Shown: positions 1 through 9,267 of the stretch, in pieces
How the letters are laid out: the number at the start of each line of letters is the position of its first letter
How positions within the stretch are numbered: position 1 is the first letter of the stretch
Translations under genes and position numbers: made by a program
Notes under the pieces: generated by a model
Seen by the model: only the letters and a program-made list of their open reading frames with translations
The model's database searches: none
What the model was told of the DNA's origin: nothing
Assembly: GCF_009830105.1 (NCBI RefSeq)
Contig: NZ_WURB01000008.1
Location: 62,001-126,000, forward strand
DNA from: Microvirga makkahensis
GTDB lineage: Bacteria; Pseudomonadota; Alphaproteobacteria; Rhizobiales; Beijerinckiaceae
Reading direction: 5' to 3'
Length of the DNA stretch: 64,000 nucleotides

Positions 1-1606
1 GCCCATGCTCGACCAATGCCTTCACAACCCGCGTGGAGGTTCCGAGCTTCCGTTCAACCTCAGGAAGTGAGAGGCTGTCGCTCGCCTGCTCCTGCACCAA
101 CGGCATCACCTCCTCGGGATCAACCAATACTGACAGGTATCCCGCTATGTCGGCCTGACGTCCGATGCGGGTCAGCTTCCGATCGAGGATCAACTGCACG
201 ATTTCCATGGCGGAACAGCATGCCCGCTTCGCTGCGGACTGGATCGGCACCAGGACCTTGTCCTCGAGTCGGGCGTCAGATGCCCCTGCTAGCAACTTCT
301 CGAGAAACGCATCGAGATCGCGCCTTGCGAAAGCGTGGTCCTTGAGGGTTTCGGTGCCGCCACGGACGAACGGCTGGATAAACCCAGCCTCGAACAGCAA
401 CCGCTCATGAGGGCGAGGTGCATTGAGGTACTCGCCCGCCTGCTTGAGGGACATCGTCTCCGAAATGCGCTCAACGAAGGCCTGCGCCTTCGCCGCGTCA
501 AACAGGACGCGCTCGTCGGACAGCGACAAGGACTCCGCCGTTAAGTATCCGGCGGCATGAAGGAGCTTGCGCAGCCGCTTGGGGTGCGCACCGGTCTCGA
601 GAGATGCAGAGCGAACGGAGTGAAGGCGGCGCACTGTTACCTCGCGGCCAAAGACATCGTCGCCAGGTCCGACGGGCATGGTCTCGACCACGTGCCGCCG
701 GATAATGTCGCGCAAAGGATCGTAGGCTGTGTCTTCGGATTCGTGCGCGAGCCACTCGTAGAGACGGCCGAATACCAGACGCGGCCCCCAGTCTCCCTTT
801 GTCGACATGAAGCGATCCTGAAGTCTGGATAGAAAGGTTCTGATGCTGTCCTCCCCCGCTGAGGTGATCTCGTATCCAGCGGCCCCGGCCTCGTGCCACT
901 CGGCATCGGAGAGACGCTCCGTACGGAACCGGATGCCTTGAGTGGCAATCGCGCCGATCACCTCGCAGGTCTTTGCGGCGGCGTAGAAGGGCAAGCCCCC
1001 GAGGAAAGGTGCCTCGTTCGTTTCCAAGCCTTCGCACCGGGCGAGGAGATGCCGCTCGAATGCCGTGGCGCTCCGCCGCCAAGCTTCGTCTGCGAACTGT
1101 CCCATCCTGGGGATAGCAGGCTGGATCAGGGCTGCGAAGTCGTGCACGCGCTTAGGATGGTCGTCCTCAGCCACGGCCACGAGCGCGACCTTGTGCTCCG
1201 GACAGGTGCGGATCGGCTCGATCAGCCATGCAGTCCGACCGAACGGTCGCACTGCCAAGGGCTCGCTCCGCTCCTGAAGATCATTCAGGATGCAGTGAGG
1301 GCAAACACGCAGCGTCTTGCGGCTCAGGGTTTCGCGGACGAGCGCCTCGCCGCGGATCGAGTAACTCCGTTCCCCGACTTTCACGATCGCGCTTGCAGCC
1401 AGAAGCCCGAGGTCAGCGCGGGTGCGGAGGGCCATAGCCTTAAGGGCTTGGACGTCGCCGTCCACGATACCTTGGAACGGAATATCCATGTCGCGGCAGA
1501 AGTCACGGGCTGAGCGCCCAAGCAGGAGCGCAGTGCGTGAGCAGTGGCTTGAAGGGGTTTCGCAGTGACCGATGCTGACAATCATCGAGGGATGCAGTGG
1601 CGTCAT
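1..1606 (-). CDS. tniQ: TniQ/TnsD-family transposition target selector (3' end outside window)
   Basis: An open frame of about 535 codons runs from the ATG at 1606 to the left edge without a stop, so the C-terminus is missing. TniQ proteins choose the target site for Tn7-like transposons and recruit the TnsC ATPase. The N-terminal 150 residues carry the zinc-knuckle pattern of the family: CPHC at residues 102-105 and CPEH at 135-138. The region after about residue 280 looks helix-rich and helix-turn-helix-like, as in longer TnsD-type proteins that read a specific DNA site. The start overlaps the tnsC stop as ATGA (1603-1606), so translation is probably coupled. The visible length already exceeds short TniQ forms, which favours a TnsD-like sequence-specific targeting role; that last point is inference. 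Confidence 0.88.
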   Translation of the reverse strand, partial: MTPLHPSMIVSIGHCETPSSHCSRTALLLGRSARDFCRDMDIPFQGIVDGDVQALKAMALRTRADLGLLAASAIVKVGERSYSIRGEALVRETLSRKTLRVCPHCILNDLQERSEPLAVRPFGRTAWLIEPIRTCPEHKVALVAVAEDDHPKRVHDFAALIQPAIPRMGQFADEAWRRSATAFERHLLARCEGLETNEAPFLGGLPFYAAAKTCEVIGAIATQGIRFRTERLSDAEWHEAGAAGYEITSAGEDSIRTFLSRLQDRFMSTKGDWGPRLVFGRLYEWLAHESEDTAYDPLRDIIRRHVVETMPVGPGDDVFGREVTVRRLHSVRSASLETGAHPKRLRKLLHAAGYLTAESLSLSDERVLFDAAKAQAFVERISETMSLKQAGEYLNAPRPHERLLFEAGFIQPFVRGGTETLKDHAFARRDLDAFLEKLLAGASDARLEDKVLVPIQSAAKRACCSAMEIVQLILDRKLTRIGRQADIAGYLSVLVDPEEVMPLVQEQASDSLSLPEVERKLGTSTRVVKALVEHG

Positions 1607-2739
1607 GGATTTCTCCTGTCACGAGGTTTGGCATTGCGGCTCGGTTTGCTGGTACGACGTGTCTTCGGCTTCTCGTCCCCGCGGTCCCCTTCGTCCTCCG
1701 GCTCCTCGCGCACGAGCCCCTCACGCGGCCTGATGAGCCACCAATCACCTGAGGCCGTGAAGACGTTTGCGTCTGCCGGGCATCCGGTCCTAGCCGAGTA
1801 GGCTGCCTCGAAATGCTTGATCTGGAGACTGTTCGCCCCGCCCATGAGCGCCTCCCTGATCGCGTCTTGGATGACCTCGATCACAATTCCGAACCGGCCG
1901 AGCGCGGCATGGAGGAGGCGGGCGATGAACGGGTCGCCATTGACCTCGTTCACCGACAGTTTGGCTTTCTCCTTCCCGTAATCGGTGATGAGACGGCGCA
2001 CGAGCTCCGCGTCCGCCTCAAGCGTCAAATCATTGAGTACGACGTGGCGGGAACGGCGCCAAACCTGCTCGTCATCTGCGAAGAAGCGGCCAATTTCGGG
2101 CAGGCCCGAGAGGATCAGCCATACAGGCCAAGTCTTGTTCTGCATCAGCCGCTTCAAGGTGTCCTGGACCTTACGGATCTCGACCGGATTCCTGGTCTGG
2201 AGTACATGCTGGAGTTCGTCGATGTGGAGAAAGTGAACGCCACGCAGGGCCATCTGGTGCTGCACCATTTCCCATACGACGTTCTCGTCAAGCTTTCGGG
2301 TGGTGTCGTAGCCAAGCTCGTCGAGCACCTCTTGCCCGAGGAGCCGTAGCGTGCAAGGCGACGGCGTCGAGACAGAGATCAGGACGCAATCGGAGTTCCG
2401 GTCTCCATACCCGGCAAATTCCTCCCGCTTGAGGAAGTGGCGCTCCAGCGTCCGGGTCTTGCCTGCGCCCGCCTGCCCGGTGATCGTCAAGGCCCGTCCT
2501 TCGCGTAGCCGGCCTACCTGGCGGGACGCGCCGCCATCGGAAGCTTCCTGCACAAGCAGGAAGCTGTCGATAAGACTATCTAATTCGGTCTCAAGTACCT
2601 TGTCGCGCGTCGTGGTGATATAAACGGACAGAACACCTGCCATCAACGCGCGGCTGCTGGTGCGCCGCTCCAACTGGAGACGGCGCATTCGGCTAACAGC
2701 ATCCGCGTCGCGGCCGGAATTTGGTTGATTCGTATCCAT
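1603..2739 (-). CDS. tnsC: TnsC-like AAA+ transposition regulator
   Basis: A 378-residue ATPase. The Walker A motif GQAGAGKT is at residues 88-95 and the Walker B motif FLHIDEL at 170-176, the arrangement of TnsC/TniB proteins. In Tn7-like systems this ATPase assembles on target DNA, bridges the TniQ-marked target to the TnsA/TnsB transposase and gives target immunity. The N-terminal 80 residues are a leader likely to contact TniQ; the basic C-terminal tail (rich in R, K and P) may contact TnsA/TnsB, by analogy with Tn7. The gene starts 2 bases after the tnsB stop and overlaps tniQ, placing it inside a four-gene operon. The match to the family is clear; partner contacts are inferred. Confidence 0.92.
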   Translation of the reverse strand: MDTNQPNSGRDADAVSRMRRLQLERRTSSRALMAGVLSVYITTTRDKVLETELDSLIDSFLLVQEASDGGASRQVGRLREGRALTITGQAGAGKTRTLERHFLKREEFAGYGDRNSDCVLISVSTPSPCTLRLLGQEVLDELGYDTTRKLDENVVWEMVQHQMALRGVHFLHIDELQHVLQTRNPVEIRKVQDTLKRLMQNKTWPVWLILSGLPEIGRFFADDEQVWRRSRHVVLNDLTLEADAELVRRLITDYGKEKAKLSVNEVNGDPFIARLLHAALGRFGIVIEVIQDAIREALMGGANSLQIKHFEAAYSARTGCPADANVFTASGDWWLIRPREGLVREEPEDEGDRGDEKPKTRRTSKPSRNAKPRDRRNP

Positions 2740-2741
2740 AT

Positions 2742-4931
2742 TCAGTCCTCCATCCCGTAGTTATCCTCGCCCATACCGTCAGCGCCCGAGGGGCCCTCGG
2801 GTGCGGTGCTTTCGTGACTGCCTATCTGAGCGCCGTAACGGTCAGCGCCAGACAGCGTGCCTGCCTCGTCCTCAATCACAGCGTTGAGGGACTCGAGGAC
2901 AGCCGGGCCGTCCTCCACGCCACGATCGAAGGCGAATGTCCGGAACACGTTCCGTTCGAGACGGTCGACATCAGCGGAGGTGATGATCGGAGAGGCAATG
3001 CCAGCGCGCTTCGTGGCAGCATCAGCGATCACCTTGATCTCGCTAAGCGCTTGGAACACGACATCTTCGGAGAGCCTTGCCATGTTGGCGTGCTCCCGGC
3101 GGAGAGCGCGCTCCGTCGCAATCCACCGCCCCATCGAGACACCGTCGAAGCCCGACCGCATGCAGCGCACGGTCAGCCAGCCCTCCTTGGTTCGGACGGA
3201 CACGTAGCCGAGGTCGCCCTCGTCGATGCGCACGAGTACGGGTTTCTGCCGGGCAACCCGACGCAAGCGCTGGAGCTCCTCGCTCTGATAGTGGAGGCCG
3301 AGTATCCGCACGCCAGAATTCGTAATCCGGCGTTCAACTGTGATGCCAAAGATATGGCGACTTACAGCCGCGTCCGGCGGAGGCAGAACAGGATGCAGGC
3401 GGGTTGTCCGGATCCAGCAATTCCGCGGAGTCTCCCCGCCTAATCCTTCGTGCGGTGTGTTGTGGTACACGTCAACCAACCAACGCACGATTACGTGTCC
3501 CAGCTCCTCTGGAACGAATATGGCATTGACCTCAGAGTTGTAGTCGCCCTTCGCGGTGACGTTTTCGAAGCTACGACCGTGGAAAAGCGCTATGAGTTGA
3601 TCGTGGATCGTCCTGAACAGGCGCTCGACCCGTGCCCGGTTCTGCGGAGTGCCCGCAGGCGGGAAAAGGATCTCAGCACCAAGGTCCGTGACTGCCGCAC
3701 GGGTTTCGTGAGCCGTGTAAACGGTGGCATTATCCGTGCTAAGCGTCTCCATGCAGCCATAATAGTCCCACGGCGTCTGGCATCCCGCTGCGACGGCATA
3801 GCGAGACTTGTCGTTCACAGCCATCTCGATGGTCGCGACAGCTGCCGCAGATGAAGATGCGTCGATTATACGTGCCGCGAGAACACACCGCGTATAGGCA
3901 TCGATGGCCACTGCGAGCCACAGACGTTTGCGATTAACCGCTGCCTTGAGCTCTGGAGAGAGCGATGCCCAAACACCTGCGTCCTCAAGGATGACCTGGA
4001 GCGGAATTAGCCAGTCATCCATCTCGACCCGCTCGAGCGGACGCGACACATCCAGGCCACCGCGCACGATGAAGAACTTCTTGCGCGCTGCTGCCTCACC
4101 CTCACGTCCGGCGTAGACGAAGAAGGGATCAAGACTCGCTAGAACCCGCTCAAACGCCGACCGGCTTGGCTTCTTCAGAAGGCGCTCTCCGGTTTTGCGG
4201 CGCTCCAGGTTCTTAATCCTGATTGCATCGACGAGCTCGATGTAGAGGGACGCTTTGGTCGGTTTGAGGCGGCTCGCATAGCGCTGAGCAATCTCATGCA
4301 TCAGCGCCCGCTCCTCGCTCTCTAGCCTAGGCGCACGATTGCCACTGCGGCCGTAGCCATCCCGCAAAGCCATCGCGTCAAAGCTACAAGCCTCGTACTT
4401 GCGGACCCACTTTCTCAATGCTGTCGGGCTCGGCGGGCGCTTGACAAAGATGTCGTCTTGGCCGCAGCGGCCGTCGCTTAGCGCTTGGTCCACGAGCTTA
4501 AGCACGTAAGCTTTGATGAAAGCCCTCATAGATGCGTCAGACCGAGTAGCCCTGTCTGCATTCTCCTCCCGCAGGAAAGCATCTACGATGTCCTTGCGAG
4601 CGAGAAGCCTCTCCCTGCGCTTAGGGCTGAGTTCCGAGATCAGATATTCCGACCCCTCCAGGCGCAGAGCCGCCGCGGAGGCGCTATGATAGTCTCGGAT
4701 GATGTTCAAGCGGCCTTCACGCCGAAGCTCCTCGAACTGCTCGTGCGTGAACGATTCGCACAAATTGAGATTGTCGAGACGACGCAGGACGTGGCCGAGA
4801 TCGTCGCTGGATTTGGCAACGAGTTCCAGGACGCCATCGATAACATATCGGGCGTGGGGCTCCAGGCGATAGCGAGGAGTGAGGGGAACGGGGAGGCCCT
4901 TCGGAGCCTCAGGGAGGTATGAAGTGGTCAT
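2742..4931 (-). CDS. tnsB: TnsB-like DDE transposase (Mu/Tn7 superfamily)
   Basis: A 729-residue Mu-type transposase that binds transposon ends and cuts and joins the 3' strands. The RNase H-fold catalytic core is complete: D305 in EMDDW, D400 in STDN and E436 in ARVERLF, followed by a Mu C-terminal-like beta-barrel region around residues 520-600. Residues 1-250 contain helix-turn-helix segments expected to bind the end repeats. TnsA lies 13 bases upstream and TnsC 2 bases downstream, so this is the strand-transfer partner in a heteromeric TnsA-TnsB transposase. No frameshift or stop interrupts the gene, so it looks functional. Confidence 0.93.
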   Translation of the reverse strand: MTTSYLPEAPKGLPVPLTPRYRLEPHARYVIDGVLELVAKSSDDLGHVLRRLDNLNLCESFTHEQFEELRREGRLNIIRDYHSASAAALRLEGSEYLISELSPKRRERLLARKDIVDAFLREENADRATRSDASMRAFIKAYVLKLVDQALSDGRCGQDDIFVKRPPSPTALRKWVRKYEACSFDAMALRDGYGRSGNRAPRLESEERALMHEIAQRYASRLKPTKASLYIELVDAIRIKNLERRKTGERLLKKPSRSAFERVLASLDPFFVYAGREGEAAARKKFFIVRGGLDVSRPLERVEMDDWLIPLQVILEDAGVWASLSPELKAAVNRKRLWLAVAIDAYTRCVLAARIIDASSSAAAVATIEMAVNDKSRYAVAAGCQTPWDYYGCMETLSTDNATVYTAHETRAAVTDLGAEILFPPAGTPQNRARVERLFRTIHDQLIALFHGRSFENVTAKGDYNSEVNAIFVPEELGHVIVRWLVDVYHNTPHEGLGGETPRNCWIRTTRLHPVLPPPDAAVSRHIFGITVERRITNSGVRILGLHYQSEELQRLRRVARQKPVLVRIDEGDLGYVSVRTKEGWLTVRCMRSGFDGVSMGRWIATERALRREHANMARLSEDVVFQALSEIKVIADAATKRAGIASPIITSADVDRLERNVFRTFAFDRGVEDGPAVLESLNAVIEDEAGTLSGADRYGAQIGSHESTAPEGPSGADGMGEDNYGMED

Positions 4932-4944
4932 AATGCTCTCTTAA

Positions 4945-5673
4945 TCAGCGATTGGGATTGAACTTGCGGGTAGATCGGACGGCGCTGTCGTAGGAGATGC
5001 GCCCCGGGCTGACGTGCTCGAGCAGGCCATCGCCGATTAGTCTCACCACGGCCATGAAGCCGTGACCGTCATTGCGGGAGACCGAGAGCAGGTCGCTGAT
5101 CCTGACGGCACCGCGCAACGTGGATGCGATCTCCTTGACCTCCGCGATAGCGCTGACGTTGGACATACGGCGGGACTTCAGGATAAGGCGGGCATCGGCT
5201 GCGCGATCACGGGTGATGTGATCGCCGGTGCGAACCGCAAAGTGGTCAGCGAATGACGGCGGGCATTGAGCGCGGATAAGGTCCAGGGTTTCCGCAATAC
5301 CGCTCGACACCAGCTTCGTTGCCGGCTTCACGGCGACCGCGGTGCGGGTGCCATCGGTACGATGCGCAACAAAGTCGAAAGTATGCTCCCTAACGACGCC
5401 GTCGCTATCGATGTAGCTCACGGCCTCCGGCTGATCATGAATATCCTCAACGGAGGGATCGGCGAGGAGGATATAGGCGAGGTCGCGCTCCAGCGTGCTT
5501 TCGTAGACAATCTCCCGATTGGTGGCCGGGTTAACGAGCGCACCTCTGACGGAGGTCGTCGACTTGAGTGCAGGCCTGCGGCTTGCCTTCGAGGCATACG
5601 GCTGAATCCAAACTTTCTCTCGGCTATCTTGAGCCGTTGCTTGTTCCGGGGCTCGAGCATTGTTACTATTCAT
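4945..5673 (-). CDS. tnsA: TnsA-like endonuclease
   Basis: A 242-residue protein of the TnsA restriction-endonuclease-like family, which cuts the 5' strands at transposon ends so the element moves by cut-and-paste. The catalytic set is visible: E62 within STLERD, D100 within HTFDF and K116 within VAVKP. The C-terminal 90 residues form a winged-helix-like segment with the spacing of the TnsA C-terminal domain that contacts TnsC. It is the first gene of the tnsA-tnsB-tnsC-tniQ operon. In Tn7 the matching gene lies next to one transposon end, so an end would be expected in the 700 bases upstream. ATG start. Confidence 0.9.
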   Translation of the reverse strand: MNSNNARAPEQATAQDSREKVWIQPYASKASRRPALKSTTSVRGALVNPATNREIVYESTLERDLAYILLADPSVEDIHDQPEAVSYIDSDGVVREHTFDFVAHRTDGTRTAVAVKPATKLVSSGIAETLDLIRAQCPPSFADHFAVRTGDHITRDRAADARLILKSRRMSNVSAIAEVKEIASTLRGAVRISDLLSVSRNDGHGFMAVVRLIGDGLLEHVSPGRISYDSAVRSTRKFNPNR

Positions 5674-5737
5674 GTCACTTCCTTAGACATGGCTGCCCGT
5701 TCGCGCTCTGGAGCAGAGGCGTTGGGCATGCGTGAAT

Positions 5738-5799
5738 CCAATTTGGCCAGGTCGAGGCACAGCTCGACCAACCGCGCTCAGAGAGCGACGGCCAATTGG
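5738..5799. other. nested inverted repeats forming a possible three-way junction
   Basis: An outer stem CCAATTTGGCC (5738-5748) pairs with GGCCAATTGG (5790-5799), with one bulged base. It encloses two perfect hairpins: GGTCGAG/CTCGACC at 5750-5769 and CGCTC/GAGCG at 5775-5787. The element is 65-126 bases upstream of the tnsA start, so it could be a structured leader of the transposition mRNA, a protein-binding site or part of the transposon end. Confidence 0.6.
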
Positions 5800-5947
5800 G
5801 CGATGTGGTTGTGAGTGGGATGCGTTCTATGAAATAGAGAAATCGCTTGTCCTGTCGGACACAGCATGCAAGTCTCTATGTAGCTCTTACCAGAGCTCGG
5901 TCGTACGTGAAGTTTCCTAGGCCTCGGCGTACGTTCATCGCAATCCC

Positions 5948-5977
5948 GAAGTGCACGTCCTTAGAGACGTGCGCTTC
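5948..5977 (+). terminator. terminator-like hairpin on the plus strand
   Basis: GAAGTGCACGTC pairs with GACGTGCGCTTC (12 pairs, one G-T wobble) around a 6-base loop, followed by CAATTTTAAGTTTT. This is the shape of an intrinsic terminator reading rightward, yet no plus-strand gene lies upstream. It could insulate the transposon operon or end a small RNA. Confidence 0.5.
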
Positions 5978-6381
5978 CAATTTTAAGTTTTAACCTGCTT
6001 TGTGATGGCGCCTCCTTCGTTGGGCTGTTGGCACGAATCCAACAACTGATTCGAGGGTCAGGGCAGATGGCGTTTCGATCAAGCCATAGCCAAAAAATTT
6101 ATCCTCTTGACGCAAGATCAAAGTTTCATCTGCAATGTTTTGGATTCGTCATCGTTCGCTTGTAGCTCGATTTATCCGAGCAAATCATCACTTTGAAGGT
6201 GAGGAATACCCTCAACTTAGGAGGGTTGATCGCAAGTAATTGGGGTTATTCTAAAGTTGTTCGCGATACTGTTTTTGATGCGGGCCCGAATACAAGAACG
6301 TGATTGTTGAATGTGACGCTACGTAAGGTGCGCCAGGTTTCTTTGACAGCCACGAAAATGAGTGCTCCGAGATAACTCGCG

Positions 6382-8646
6382 TCAATTGAGCCTGTTGTTC
6401 CGGATCGACTGAATGATGCGGCTAATTTCGCTTCCAGATACGTGCCCATTCACCATCAGACTGCGAGCAACTTGCATCGTCGCGTCCCTGTGCTGTCGAA
6501 TGAGATCCAAGGCACCTTGGTAGGCGCTTTCGAGCTCAGTCGATATGGCTGTTCGCATGTATGGCTGAGATAAAATTTCCTCGGTAGCGTCCGGCAGCGC
6601 GATGTGGACGAGGGGATGAGGGCCACTCAAGCCGAAAGATCCGGCAAGCGCGGCAGCTATCCTTGTCGCTAAGGCGAGATCAGAAGCTGGTCCCCCTCCG
6701 GACCCAACGCCCGGAGATCCCAACAGAACCTCTTCAGCAGCTCGCCCCGCTAGGATCTCCAAAAGCACTTCCTTCCACTCTGAATAGGTGTGCAGGCACG
6801 CAAGATCATCGCGGAGAGAGCGGCCAGCAGCTGTCCCGTTTTGATGGATGGCAACTTTAATTCTGTCAGCGCTGCCATGGAGAGCCATGATGACCCTGTG
6901 CCCTGCCTCATGGACGGCAATTCGCCAGAGCTCATGCTCCGAACGAACGGCGGGCTCTCCGCCGACTGCCCGAATAAGATCGTCCAAGTTCATCGAGCGT
7001 TGGGATTGCCGTGCGATGCGGCGTGCATCCTTAACTGCCCTCTCGACATCGGCTCCAGCAAAGCCCTGTGCCAGAGTTGCTATGCCGCTCAGGTCTACAT
7101 TGCTGAGATCTGCCCGCAGCCGAACCCGAAACATCTTCTCCAAGTCCGCCGGAGAGGGCAGTGAGACCTGAATAATCCGGTTTAGGCGTCCTGCGCGAAG
7201 TACTGCGGGCTCACAGCGAGCAACATTGTTCGATGCTGCGATAAAGATTAGCCCTTCTCGACCGGCTATACCGTCCAAAAGCTCCAGAAATCCATTCACA
7301 ACTTGGACCGCGTAATCACGGTGACTATGAGTGAGTTCATCTCTGGACGCGAAGGCGTCGACCTCATCTATGAATACTACGCAGGGGGCATTACTTCGAG
7401 CCTGAGCAAAATCTTGCCTCATAGCCCTTAGGAGATGTCCGAGGTGCCCCTCGTCGGCGGACTGCCATTTCGCAAGAGATCCTGTGATAATCGGTAGACC
7501 GGCCTCGCTCGCAAAGACCTGTGCAAACAGCGTTTTTCCAGTTCCGGTTGGTCCATTTAAGACAACGCCATGATCAATTTCCTGCCAGGCTAGACGACCT
7601 TCCCGATACAGCTGTAGATCGGTGAGCGTCGACCGCGCCCAAGCAACGGCCTCATCAAGCCCGTGCAATTCATCAAGTGCTAAGTCGCGAGATGCCCTAT
7701 TCTGCTGTCGCGTTTCTGCTGCACTCTGCAAGAGTCTCAGGCACTCGTCCGGAGATCTGTCATAACGCACATACAGGGCGAGATCCTCTACCGACATCCC
7801 TGCCGCTAGATCAGAGCGCAGCGGTTGCGCACACGGTTTTCCAGTGACGATCCGGATCGTTCGGGTGATCGTTGCCAAATCCAGAGGGGGGATCGAAAGT
7901 CTATATGTTGTGATTCTTCCTAATTCTTCAGGAAGGTAACTCTGAACCTGTGGTGCGATTGCAACGACTGGGATGGCAAGTTGTGCAGCGATCCGAACGC
8001 TTTTTCTATAGGCCTGTAGGTCTGCAGGCTTGTTTGGAGAGGTCGCGATATACGAGATGACAGTCCGCTTACCGTGGTACACGTCCTTCAGACCCCACCC
8101 AGGCACTATCAAATAGCCGGGCGGCAGTAGCACTTTATCCCATATTGTCGCGAGGCCCTCCAACGCACCAATGTCGTTCGCCGTGACAAGTACGACCGGA
8201 GCGCCGCCCGCTTCAATCTCATTCCGGAGACTAGGGGCACTATCCAAGACCCGTGCGAACATTAGCCGAAGGGCAGTTCTGTCCGGCCGTGGTGCAGCAG
8301 CAAGTGGCCGAATGTTAGCATCTGCCTCACCTTGGAGGTCGTCGATCAATAGTTCAGCTGCACGCTTCGTATGCGCACGTCGCCCGCGGTGAGTTGTAGC
8401 TTTGCCAGTCTCTTTTGCCCTTGGCTCCTTTTGGTGAGTACCTCCCTCGGCTGCTTCGGAGGCAAGACGACGGCGGAATACATCTGCTTCTCTAACGAGC
8501 TTGCGATACTCCTGACGCGCGAGTGGCCCAAGAGCATTTGTTCGACAGGGCGAAGAAGTAGGAGCTAGAGGCACGGGTGATATCTCGGATTGCAGCTGGC
8601 GTTTATGTTTCATGGGAGGCTCGCAAACTGGATTTCTGGGGGGCAC
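6382..8646 (-). CDS. soluble FtsH-like AAA+ zinc metalloprotease with a novel N-terminal region
   Basis: A 754-residue protein with the two catalytic modules of FtsH: an AAA+ ATPase (Walker A GPTGTGKT at 365-372, Walker B VVFIDEVD at 423-430, sensor-1 region AASNN near 471, RAGRLNR arginine-finger region near 484) and an M41 peptidase (HEAGH at 579-583, AGRAAEE near 633, probable third zinc ligand D656). Housekeeping FtsH is about 640 residues and has two N-terminal membrane helices. I see none here; instead about 330 residues of charged linker and an alpha/beta-like domain (130-270) precede the ATPase. It should unfold and degrade soluble targets, with the N-terminal region as sensor or adaptor (inference). 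The GTG at 8646 and ATG at 8613 are both possible starts and neither has a good ribosome site. It is the last gene of a three-gene operon beside the Tn7-like genes. Confidence 0.85.
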   Translation of the reverse strand: MPPRNPVCEPPMKHKRQLQSEISPVPLAPTSSPCRTNALGPLARQEYRKLVREADVFRRRLASEAAEGGTHQKEPRAKETGKATTHRGRRAHTKRAAELLIDDLQGEADANIRPLAAAPRPDRTALRLMFARVLDSAPSLRNEIEAGGAPVVLVTANDIGALEGLATIWDKVLLPPGYLIVPGWGLKDVYHGKRTVISYIATSPNKPADLQAYRKSVRIAAQLAIPVVAIAPQVQSYLPEELGRITTYRLSIPPLDLATITRTIRIVTGKPCAQPLRSDLAAGMSVEDLALYVRYDRSPDECLRLLQSAAETRQQNRASRDLALDELHGLDEAVAWARSTLTDLQLYREGRLAWQEIDHGVVLNGPTGTGKTLFAQVFASEAGLPIITGSLAKWQSADEGHLGHLLRAMRQDFAQARSNAPCVVFIDEVDAFASRDELTHSHRDYAVQVVNGFLELLDGIAGREGLIFIAASNNVARCEPAVLRAGRLNRIIQVSLPSPADLEKMFRVRLRADLSNVDLSGIATLAQGFAGADVERAVKDARRIARQSQRSMNLDDLIRAVGGEPAVRSEHELWRIAVHEAGHRVIMALHGSADRIKVAIHQNGTAAGRSLRDDLACLHTYSEWKEVLLEILAGRAAEEVLLGSPGVGSGGGPASDLALATRIAAALAGSFGLSGPHPLVHIALPDATEEILSQPYMRTAISTELESAYQGALDLIRQHRDATMQVARSLMVNGHVSGSEISRIIQSIRNNRLN

Positions 8647-8754
8647 CGATCAGCGATCTGGCTGTAAAGGGATACGCTCGCCATGTGATCTTGGACGCGG
8701 AGTTAACAATTGAGAGGAGGTGGCGGCTTGCTGCACCCTGTCATGGGACGGCCG

Positions 8755-9267
8755 TTAACGGGTGGCGAATGCTTTCCATGCATCTTTTAGTGTCTGAGAC
8801 GGGGTATTCGTCTCGGCGGATCTGGTCGCTGGAAGATGCCGATCAAGCACAGATGCAATAAACCAAGCGCATGCTCGGTCGCCAGCTAGTGCGCAGGAGG
8901 TGACCCGCGACATGTGAGCGTCCAACTCTTCCATTGATACGCTAGTCCGGCCCCAGATCACGGCGATTGCGCTGCCAAGGGCCATTGCAGGGTCATCGAT
9001 TGGGGAGGGGAACCATCGACTGGCTTCTATAACGGCGGTCCGAAGACGGTCGGTTGCGTCTTTGGACATGAACTCACGTGGTGACACGAGCCGCCACCAC
9101 GTGAGAGGACATTGAGGTTCCCTTACGTCATCAGACTGCCTCAGCGAGGCAGTCTGGACCACTGATGTACCATCTTCGATAGAGATGATGGACCTGCAGG
9201 ATAGTTGGGGATTGTCCGCCATTTTTATGATCCAGCCTTGTTGCCTCTGGGCATCAGCGAAATGCAC
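8755..9267 (-). CDS. hypothetical protein, middle gene of the FtsH-like operon
   Basis: I do not recognise this 170-residue protein. It has no signal peptide or membrane segment and looks globular and mainly helical in its second half. The GTG at 9267 overlaps the preceding gene's stop at 9254, which suggests coupling; an ATG at 9222 would give 155 residues. The next gene, the FtsH-like protease, starts about 110 bases downstream. Its position suggests it is a substrate, adaptor or regulator of the protease, which is inference from gene order only. Confidence 0.6.
   Translation of the reverse strand: MHFADAQRQQGWIIKMADNPQLSCRSIISIEDGTSVVQTASLRQSDDVREPQCPLTWWRLVSPREFMSKDATDRLRTAVIEASRWFPSPIDDPAMALGSAIAVIWGRTSVSMEELDAHMSRVTSCALAGDRACAWFIASVLDRHLPATRSAETNTPSQTLKDAWKAFATR

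Larger units (their letters stand above)
5674..6381. other. 708-base intergenic region upstream of tnsA, expected site of a transposon end
   Basis: No convincing gene lies here. The stretch is visibly more AT-rich toward 6100-6360 than the coding DNA on either side. It contains a three-way-junction palindrome (5738-5799), a strong hairpin with a T-rich tail (5948-5977), a short inverted repeat TGTTGG/CCAACA at 6025-6042, and the octamer-like word GAATCCAA at about 5735 and 6036, with its reverse complement at about 6138. By analogy with Tn7, the end next to tnsA and its TnsB-binding repeats should be here, but I could not identify a terminal TGT...ACA end or a clear set of 20-22 base repeats by eye. 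Confidence 0.5.

Noticed and set aside
1-1606. Several short plus- and minus-strand frames at the left edge
   Set aside because: All are shadows of the continuous TniQ frame, which runs off the edge and keeps the CPHC and CPEH motifs.
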